Assembly (NCBI GenBank): GCA_027449725.1
Contig: DAIDLB010000057.1
Coordinates: forward strand, 1 to 10,688
Source of the DNA: Chlamydiota bacterium
GTDB taxonomy: Bacteria; Chlamydiota; Chlamydiia; Chlamydiales; SM23-39
DNA length: 10,688 nucleotides
Direction: 5' to 3'
Below, piece by piece: positions 5,937 through 10,688 of the stretch (the stretch's first letter is position 1; each line of letters opens with the position of its first letter). The position numbers and the translations under genes are program-made. Below the pieces are notes generated by a model that saw only the letters and a list, made by a program, of their open reading frames with translations, searched no databases and had not been told where the DNA came from.

Positions 5937-7392
5937 GATTGGAGCTGAATCCTGCGATGACATCTCTTGTCCATTTGATGAAAGCCTCTCGATCCCCTCT
6001 TTTTTCCTGATAAATCAGGGGGTTTGCATGTTTAAGCGCTTCTAGCCAGAGATCGTGGCTCGCTAAAAATTCCGCCTGCATTGTTAGGTTCGCTTCGGCC
6101 CTATCGACTTGCTGGCTCGCCGTATGCAATTGAACCGCCGGGATTTCATTGATATCAAATAGACTAAAGTCTTCTACATCTAGGGGCAAATCGTGCCACT
6201 CTATCAGCTTCGAAAGATACCCGAGATAGACTGAAGCGCTGTCATAGACGGCTAAATCGTTTAATCTTTCACGGACGATGCGAAGGATGAGCCGAGTCGT
6301 CCAGACGCCGACGAGGTTCTTATAGAGAATTTTCAAATGGGTGAAGTTGACGCCGGCTAGTTTTTTTTCCATACCCAGAAGAAAAAAGAGGATCGAAATC
6401 TGATCCTTTTCCAGAGAAGATGCATTTTTTAAACAGGCGAAGAAGCTCTTCCGGTAATATCTGTTCTTCTCTGCCTCTACGAGATAGTCAATGAGCTTAG
6501 AAGCTATGGCTGCATGACGGAAATCGCCTTCCCTGAAATTCACCGCGTGGAAAAATTTGTTGAGAAACTTCTGCAGGATTTCGAGGTCCGGATGTTTAGA
6601 GAGATTTCGGAAAAAAGGGGCTCTCCTCTTGCCGGAGAGGTGGCACAGTCTCTCAAGAAGCTCTTCCAGCGGTCTTTCGGTCATCGAGCACGTCTGTAGA
6701 TTTTCTTGTGAGTAAACGATTGTGCGCGGCGGTTGGGCGAAGGTTTGGAGACGTTCGAGCGCATGCGGGGAAAAAGGACATCCCAGGAGATCGAGATAGG
6801 TGAGTTTCGGCAAAGAGAAAAGCTCTTTTGGCAGATAGGAAAAGTTGCAGTCTCGCAGGCTGATTTCCAGCAAGTTCTGAAGGCGCCCAATCGATGAAGG
6901 GAGATAGGATAATTGAGAATTGCCCCCGAGATAAAAAAATTCCAGCCGATGTAAATCCCCAATTTCGTCAGGGATCAGAGTGAGTTCAGTCTTCTCGATG
7001 TGGAGATCTTGCAAATCAGAGCATCTGCCGATTTCACGAGGGAGAGAAGTAAGTCCGAGATCGCTTAAAACAAGTCTCTTTAGACTTTTAAGCTCCCCTA
7101 TCTCGGCCGGAAGGGAAGTGAGAAGACTGTTTTTAGTTATCGTCAATTCTTCAAGAAAGGAGAGAAAGCCGATGGCTTTTGGCAGAGAGGTCAGGTTGCC
7201 TCCTTCCACGAGAAATCCTGTGGATTGAACCCTATGGGATTGTACGATCTGGTCGGCCAGTTCCAGCCTGGTTTGATATTCCGGGGTTCCGCGCGCTTCG
7301 TCAACCCAGACATCGAGATCGGCAAAATAATATGAGGTCGGGAATGTGTGGGAGACAGTTGAAATGGGATGAAGGAATGGATAGCTGTTCAT
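5929..7392 (-). CDS. leucine-rich-repeat protein with IpaH/NEL-like C-terminal region; putative effector
   Basis: This 487-residue protein has six 23-24-residue leucine-rich repeats (about 67-206) of the form LTSLPxEIGxLxxLxxL, preceded by a roughly 65-residue Ser/Thr/Pro-containing N-terminus without an obvious Sec signal. Residues about 235-470 resemble the NEL E3 ubiquitin-ligase domain of IpaH/SspH effectors: a helix giving LILRIVRERL (368-377), then ASVYLGYLSKL (386-396, compare EIEVYLAF in IpaH), then WLEAL near the end. The region matching the catalytic CxD loop reads SSLEKDQIS (325-333), with no cysteine at the expected place. The ATG at 7392 has AAGGA seven bases upstream; an in-frame TTG at 7434 lacks this support. 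The protein may be a type III effector acting in the host, either a degenerate ligase or a binding protein. NEL homology is judged from remembered sequences, so it is tentative; the repeats are certain. Confidence 0.85.
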   Translation of the reverse strand: MNSYPFLHPISTVSHTFPTSYYFADLDVWVDEARGTPEYQTRLELADQIVQSHRVQSTGFLVEGGNLTSLPKAIGFLSFLEELTITKNSLLTSLPAEIGELKSLKRLVLSDLGLTSLPREIGRCSDLQDLHIEKTELTLIPDEIGDLHRLEFFYLGGNSQLSYLPSSIGRLQNLLEISLRDCNFSYLPKELFSLPKLTYLDLLGCPFSPHALERLQTFAQPPRTIVYSQENLQTCSMTERPLEELLERLCHLSGKRRAPFFRNLSKHPDLEILQKFLNKFFHAVNFREGDFRHAAIASKLIDYLVEAEKNRYYRKSFFACLKNASSLEKDQISILFFLLGMEKKLAGVNFTHLKILYKNLVGVWTTRLILRIVRERLNDLAVYDSASVYLGYLSKLIEWHDLPLDVEDFSLFDINEIPAVQLHTASQQVDRAEANLTMQAEFLASHDLWLEALKHANPLIYQEKRGDREAFIKWTRDVIAGFSSNRC

Positions 7393-7511
7393 AGTTGGAT
7401 CCTTAAGTTTTGTCAGGGCGTAGAGTTTAGACAAAAAAAGCTTTTAGTGACAGGAAAACGATTTTTAAGATTCTCTTGGCTGATATAGGTTCTTCGTTTT
7501 AAACTGTTTTC
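7393..7511. promoter_or_regulatory. divergent promoter region, LRR gene / MBL-hydrolase gene
   Basis: This A/T-rich 119-base spacer must contain promoters for both strands. A TGATATAGG element (7481-7489) resembles an extended -10 box for the plus-strand genes, but no good -35 lies upstream. AAAAGCTTTT (7436-7445) is a perfect 10-base palindrome in the middle. On the minus strand AAGGA (7404-7400) is the LRR ribosome-binding site. The plus-strand hydrolase gene has no recognisable Shine-Dalgarno. Confidence 0.3.
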
Positions 7512-8288
7512 ATGAACTCGACCTTTCTCTTTTTAGGAACAGGCGCTTCGGCCGGAGTGCCGGTGATCGGATGCGGTTGCGCTATCTGCTCTTCCGATTC
7601 TCCACGCAACCGGCGCCTTCGCTCGTCCGGTCTTTTAAAGATCGGCTCCAAGCAATTTTTGATCGATGTGGGACCCGATTTCCGCCAGCAGGCGCTCCGC
7701 TTTCGGATTGAAAGGCTCGATGGACTTCTTTTGACCCATACCCACTACGACCATGTTGGGGGGATCGATGAGCTTCGGATTTTTAACTTCCGAATGAAGC
7801 GGCCGATGCCGTGCCTCCTTTCTAAAGATACGCTTGCCGACCTCGAGAGGCGCTATTACTATCTCTTCAAGCCCAATGCCGAAGGAGCGACGATGAGCGC
7901 TCAGATCGAGGTGAATCTCATTGAAGAGGAGTTTGGGACGGCCCGGTTCGAAGGGGTTTCCTTCGACATATTGACTTATCTGCAGTCGGGGATGAAGGTC
8001 AACGGGTTTCGGTGCGGCGATTTCGCCTATATTTCCGATATCCGCACCTTTGACGAAAAAAAGGTGTTTGGAGCGCTTCAGGGAGTAAAAAAACTGGTGC
8101 TCAGCGCTCTTCGAAGAGACCCGTCGCCGGTGCAGTTCACCGTTGACGAGGCAGTGGCATTTGCCAAAAGGGTGGGGGCGGAGACTTGGCTGACCCACTT
8201 ATCGCATACTATAGATGAAGGGGAGAGCCTGCCGGCAGGCATCCATTTGGGGTACGATGGACTTGAAATCAAATTTACCGCCCAGTGA
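7512..8288 (+). CDS. PhnP-like metallo-beta-lactamase-fold hydrolase
   Basis: This 258-residue MBL-fold metal-dependent hydrolase resembles PhnP, a cyclic phosphodiesterase. It starts with the strand FLFLGTGASAGVPVIGC. A CxCx2C cluster (Cys21, Cys23, Cys26) matches the extra structural zinc site of the PhnP group. Metal ligands are His76, His78, Asp80 and His81 in LTHTHYDH, an Asp in AYISDI, and LTHLSH (227-232) near the end. Chlamydia trachomatis CT380 is, from memory, the equivalent and also sits before hflX. The substrate in chlamydiae is unknown; a phosphonate pathway is not visible here, so a cyclic nucleotide or nucleic-acid substrate is just as possible. No clear ribosome-binding site precedes the ATG. 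The 3' end overlaps hflX by 32 bases. Confidence 0.93.
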   Translation: MNSTFLFLGTGASAGVPVIGCGCAICSSDSPRNRRLRSSGLLKIGSKQFLIDVGPDFRQQALRFRIERLDGLLLTHTHYDHVGGIDELRIFNFRMKRPMPCLLSKDTLADLERRYYYLFKPNAEGATMSAQIEVNLIEEEFGTARFEGVSFDILTYLQSGMKVNGFRCGDFAYISDIRTFDEKKVFGALQGVKKLVLSALRRDPSPVQFTVDEAVAFAKRVGAETWLTHLSHTIDEGESLPAGIHLGYDGLEIKFTAQ

Positions 8289-9588
8289 AGGCGTTGGACG
8301 CTTGCAAGATCTCAAAGGCCCTTCGAAAAGGGCTTTGTTGATCGGCACCTATCAGGGCGGCAAAGAAAAGCCGCAGACGGAAGAGCAGCTCGGCGAGTTG
8401 GCCTCGCTTTGCGATACCTATGGACTGGAGCCGGCGCTCCATCTGCCCTGTCCCATCCGGGAATTCGATCCGGGGACGTTTCTCGGAAAGGGGAAGGTCG
8501 AAGAGATTAAGGGGCTGGTCGCCGAGCACGCGTTTGATCTTGTGATTTTCGACGATGAGATCTCTCCCCAGCAGCAAAGAAATTTGGAAAAATGCTTTGA
8601 GTGTTTGGTAATCGACCGGACGGAGTTGATTTTGGGAGTTTTTGCCCAAAGAGCCCACACAAGAGAGGCGAAGATCCAGATCGAATTGGCCACTTGCCGC
8701 TACCAGCTTCCAAGGCTGACACGCCTTTGGACCCACCTGAGCCGCCAGCGGACCGGCGGCGGCGGCAAAGGGGGCGGCGGCTATCTGAAAGGGGAAGGAG
8801 AGCGGCAGATCGAGATCGACCGGCGTCTTCTCCGGACGCGGATCGATCGGCTGCAGGCCGACCTGGAAGAGGTGAAAAAGACGCGCGAAACGCAGCGCCG
8901 CTCGCGAAAACGCTCCGGCATTCCCACCTTTGCGATCATTGGCTATACCAATGCGGGCAAATCGACCCTTTTGCGCGCACTCACCGATGCCGACGTTTTG
9001 ATCGAAGACAAGCTCTTTGCCACGCTCGATACGACGACGCGGAAATTCAGTCTTCCGAACCGGCAGGAAATCCTCCTGACCGATACGGTCGGTTTTATCC
9101 GCAAGATCCCGCACATGCTCGTCGCGGCATTCAAAAGCACGCTTGAAGAAGCGGTCCAGTCCGACATTTTGCTCCACCTCATCGATGCAAGCAATCCGGC
9201 AGCTCAGCTCCAGGCTCAGGCGACCTTCGAAGTGCTCAGAGAGCTTGGCGCCTCCAAGCACCCGATGATTACCCTCCTCAATAAAGTCGACCGGTGCGAC
9301 GACCGTCACCTTGTTGGCCGCCTTCGGATCGAATATCCGAAGACGGTGGAGATTTCAGCTCTCGATCGAACCGGCTTCGACAGGTTGATGGAGCTGATGA
9401 TCCAAGAGGTATCCCTTCTCAGAAAAGTCGTCCGCCTCAAAATTCCTCAAAGCGACTATTCCGCCGTCAGCATGTTGATGCGCGAGGGAAAGGTGCTTTC
9501 CTGCGAATACGAGGAAAACGACATCCACCTCGAGGTGGAGATTCCCCGCAGCCTGGAACATTTCGTTTCACAGTTCGAAATGGGGTAG
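8257..9588 (+). CDS. hflX: GTPase HflX, ribosome-splitting factor
   Basis: HflX binds the 50S subunit, splits stalled ribosomes and hydrolyses GTP. The protein has 443 residues. The N-terminal HflX domain (about 22-190) includes DPGTFLGKGKVEEIKG, FDDEISPQQQRNLE and VIDRTELIL. A glycine-rich loop and a coiled-coil-like helix (about 165-215) follow. The GTPase domain has G1 GYTNAGKST with Lys235, G2 FATLDTTTR, G3 DTVGF from Asp276, G4 NKVD (342-345) and a G5-like ISAL. The glycine loop reads GGGGKGGGGYLKGEGERQIE instead of the common GGxGxRGPGExQxE. I chose the ATG at 8257, after a GGGG at 8249-8252; a longer start at 8215 adds only residues encoded inside the hydrolase gene. It overlaps that gene by 32 bases, so the two are probably co-transcribed. 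The 3' end overlaps the convergent gene by 21 bases. Confidence 0.96.
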   Translation: MDLKSNLPPSEGVGRLQDLKGPSKRALLIGTYQGGKEKPQTEEQLGELASLCDTYGLEPALHLPCPIREFDPGTFLGKGKVEEIKGLVAEHAFDLVIFDDEISPQQQRNLEKCFECLVIDRTELILGVFAQRAHTREAKIQIELATCRYQLPRLTRLWTHLSRQRTGGGGKGGGGYLKGEGERQIEIDRRLLRTRIDRLQADLEEVKKTRETQRRSRKRSGIPTFAIIGYTNAGKSTLLRALTDADVLIEDKLFATLDTTTRKFSLPNRQEILLTDTVGFIRKIPHMLVAAFKSTLEEAVQSDILLHLIDASNPAAQLQAQATFEVLRELGASKHPMITLLNKVDRCDDRHLVGRLRIEYPKTVEISALDRTGFDRLMELMIQEVSLLRKVVRLKIPQSDYSAVSMLMREGKVLSCEYEENDIHLEVEIPRSLEHFVSQFEMG

Positions 9589-9963
9589 CAATTCCGGTCT
9601 GAACGGACCTGCATAACTAAAATCATACTGCTTTTGTATGGTGTCTGTAACGATATTTGACCTGCAGAGAGTTTTTAACTTCTTCGATCCCTCCGTTTCC
9701 AAGAAAGTTAAAATGGAAATGTTGCCAATCTCATTTTTGATTGCCCTGATCACGGCGCCATGAGCCGAAGATCTATAAACGTTATGGTTAGGAAAATAGG
9801 TGTCAAGCCGCCTGGAAAGGATGCCCTCGATTTCTTGGATCTTTTCGATGCATTCAGAATGGGCATAATTTGACAGATGGTTATACCAAACGACGGTTGC
9901 GCCGGGTTGTTCGCAAACGCCGCAGTCACACGTCGGTTTTAAAATGGATATGTTAACAGCCAT
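9568..9963 (-). CDS. small protein with CxxC-x17-HxxC motif, second copy of a tandem pair
   Basis: I do not recognise this 131-residue protein. It is clearly a paralog of the protein encoded just upstream. Both share CGxCEQPGATxxWYN, SNxAHxxC, IFPN or YFPN, and an AIKxxIGNxSIL block. Cys14, Cys17, His35 and Cys38 form CxxC-x17-HxxC, a likely zinc site of the ribbon or treble-clef kind. No signal peptide or membrane helix is seen. The ATG at 9963 matches the paralog's start and lies 4 bases after its stop (TAA at 9970-9968), so translation is probably coupled; an in-frame TTG at 10008 would overlap by 41 bases. The tail after the shared block, ending PELLPHFEL, is unique to this copy and overlaps the end of hflX on the other strand. 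Composition is more A/T-rich than hflX, suggesting a lineage-specific gene. Confidence 0.75.
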   Translation of the reverse strand: MAVNISILKPTCDCGVCEQPGATVVWYNHLSNYAHSECIEKIQEIEGILSRRLDTYFPNHNVYRSSAHGAVIRAIKNEIGNISILTFLETEGSKKLKTLCRSNIVTDTIQKQYDFSYAGPFRPELLPHFEL

Positions 9964-9967
9964 AGCG

Positions 9968-10327
9968 TTAATAATTGTAATGGGTTTTTGCTTGTTGTTT
10001 AATGTCAAAAATAGCGTCTCTTACTTCTTGAGACGCAAAGCGAGCTAATAGCTCATCGCCTCTCGGGGATCTTTTGAACGATAAAATAGAGGCGTTGCCG
10101 ATTTTAGTTTTGATGGCTTCGAGAGCGCACCTTTGCGCGAAATTTTTGTAAGGAAGGGCTGCGTTGGGAAAGATCTCGTCAAGCAGCGATTGAAGAGCTT
10201 TGTTTTCACGATCAATACATTGCAAGCAGATGGGATGGGCCAGATTGGATCGTTGGTTATACCATAATTTTGTTGCTCCTGGCTGTTCGCAGATTCCGCA
10301 GATGGGTTGAGCGAATTGTATTTTCAT
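9968..10327 (-). CDS. small protein with CxxC-x17-HxxC motif, first copy of a tandem pair
   Basis: This 119-residue protein of unknown function is the first of two adjacent paralogs. Cys10, Cys13, His31 and Cys34 repeat the same CxxC-x17-HxxC spacing found in its neighbour, with one more Cys at 37 that could serve as an alternative ligand. The C-terminal part is charged and probably helical, with the shared block AIKTKIGNASILSF. The start is well supported: AAAGGA (10341-10336) lies 8 bases before the ATG. The zinc-binding idea rests on the conserved Cys/His spacing between two copies that have otherwise diverged considerably. Adaptor, nucleic-acid-binding or secreted host-directed roles are all possible, and the sequence does not choose between them. 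It is followed 4 bases later by the second copy. Confidence 0.8.
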   Translation of the reverse strand: MKIQFAQPICGICEQPGATKLWYNQRSNLAHPICLQCIDRENKALQSLLDEIFPNAALPYKNFAQRCALEAIKTKIGNASILSFKRSPRGDELLARFASQEVRDAIFDIKQQAKTHYNY

Positions 10328-10390
10328 GGTCGTTTTCCTTTAAGAATTTGAATGGGAGGTTTTGGCGCCTTGGCCGGAGAGGATGAGCGC

Positions 10391-10410
10391 GCATTCTTGG
10401 TGAAGAATGC
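10391..10410. repeat. perfect inverted repeat in the spacer upstream of the small-protein pair
   Basis: GCATTCTT-GGTG-AAGAATGC has two exactly complementary 8-base arms around a 4-base loop. It lies between the stop of the permease gene (10480) and the start of the small-protein pair (10327), both on the minus strand. No T-run follows on the minus strand, so a classical terminator is unlikely. It could be an operator or an RNA hairpin in the leader or trailer. Confidence 0.6.
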
Positions 10411-10447
10411 ACCACAGAGGCATAAAGCTCGAAAAATTCGTGCGTTT

Positions 10448-10461
10448 AGCGCCTCTGCGCT
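10448..10461 (-). terminator. possible weak terminator hairpin after the permease gene
   Basis: AGCGC-CTCT-GCGCT, a five-pair stem with a four-base loop, lies about 19 bases after the permease stop on the minus strand. A TTTTT run follows on that strand but only after about 10 bases, so the match to an intrinsic terminator is poor. On the plus strand it is followed by a T-rich stretch, but no plus-strand gene ends here. Confidence 0.25.
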
Positions 10462-10479
10462 GCATTTTATCTTCTTTTC

Positions 10480-10688
10480 TTACGAGTGGCGCAGTTTGCT
10501 GTGCTTGATCCCGTAGCCAAAGTAGATCGCAAGACCCGCTACCAGCCAGATGCCGAACTGCATCCAAATGCTCATCGGCAAGTAGGCCATTTGACCTACG
10601 CAAGCGAGCATTCCCAATGCCGGAATCACCGGAACGAGGGGCACTTTGAACGGCCTTTCGAACTCAGGGTGGAGATAGCGGAGGATGA
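10480..10688 (-). CDS. APC-family amino-acid permease, C-terminal fragment
   Basis: About 68 C-terminal residues are present, with the 5' end beyond the right edge. Reading from the edge, the sequence is ILRYLHPEFERPFKVPLVP, a cytosolic loop typical of APC (amino acid-polyamine-organocation) permeases. A hydrophobic segment follows (PALGMLACVGQMAYLPM), then the last membrane helix (FGIWLVAGLAIYFGYG) and the tail IKHSKLRHS. The HPEFxRPFKVPLVP and IYFxYGxxHSxL patterns are those of cationic amino-acid transporters of the CAT/YfnA kind. It should sit in the inner membrane and import an amino acid. The substrate cannot be told from this fragment. Confidence 0.85.
   Translation of the reverse strand, partial: ILRYLHPEFERPFKVPLVPVIPALGMLACVGQMAYLPMSIWMQFGIWLVAGLAIYFGYGIKHSKLRHS

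Noticed and set aside
7393..7434. N-terminal extension of the LRR protein from a TTG at 7434
   Set aside because: The ATG at 7392 has AAGGA seven bases upstream; the extension has no such support.
8752..8782. GGC/GGG-rich tract that looks like a simple-sequence repeat
   Set aside because: It encodes the glycine-rich loop of HflX in frame, so it is explained by the protein.
8275..9309. Long open frame (344 codons) on the minus strand opposite hflX
   Set aside because: It is a shadow of the G+C-rich hflX coding strand, lacks any family motif, and is rich in Arg/Phe/Leu as such shadows are.
10340..10603. Minus-strand frame of 87 codons at the right end
   Set aside because: It overlaps the end of the permease in another frame, and the permease reading shows clear membrane helices and family motifs.

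Overview
The window looks like part of the chromosome of an environmental chlamydia (Chlamydiota, Parachlamydiales-like), with moderate confidence. The main clue is a PhnP-like metallo-hydrolase gene directly followed by hflX, the order I recall for CT380-CT379 in Chlamydia trachomatis. A compact bioB-bioF-bioD-bioA operon and a leucine-rich-repeat protein with an IpaH/NEL-like C-terminal half fit an intracellular bacterium that secretes effectors. No 16S or other marker gene is present, so the family cannot be fixed.

Layout. Positions 1-1394 (minus strand) hold a putative regulator with an N-terminal winged helix and a DUF6314-like C-terminal domain, then a HEPN protein of the HI0074 type and a nucleotidyltransferase of the HI0073/MntA type that runs off the left edge. 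The last two form a candidate toxin-antitoxin pair. Positions 1395-1550 are a divergent control region with an inverted repeat and three direct repeats. Positions 1551-5919 (plus strand) form a five-gene, head-to-tail overlapping operon: bioB, bioF, bioD, bioA and a ferritin-like di-iron protein. Positions 5929-7392 (minus) encode the LRR protein, converging on the bio operon. Positions 7512-9588 (plus) encode the MBL-fold hydrolase and HflX. Positions 9568-10327 (minus) hold a tandem pair of small paralogous proteins with a CxxC-x17-HxxC motif. Positions 10480-10688 (minus) are the C-terminus of an APC-family amino-acid permease.

How the genes fit together. BioF, BioA, BioD and BioB would convert pimeloyl thioester to biotin in that order. 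No gene for making pimelate (bioC, bioH, bioW, bioI, bioZ) is visible. The ferritin-like gene coupled to bioA is therefore a candidate for a missing or accessory oxidative step. The divergent regulator is a candidate controller of the operon. One serious anomaly is that BioF has glutamine where the PLP-binding lysine should be.

The bio and hflX genes are visibly richer in G+C than the HEPN/MNT, LRR and CxxC-x17-HxxC genes, which suggests that those three blocks are accessory or lineage-specific. I saw no rRNA, tRNA, CRISPR array or insertion sequence.
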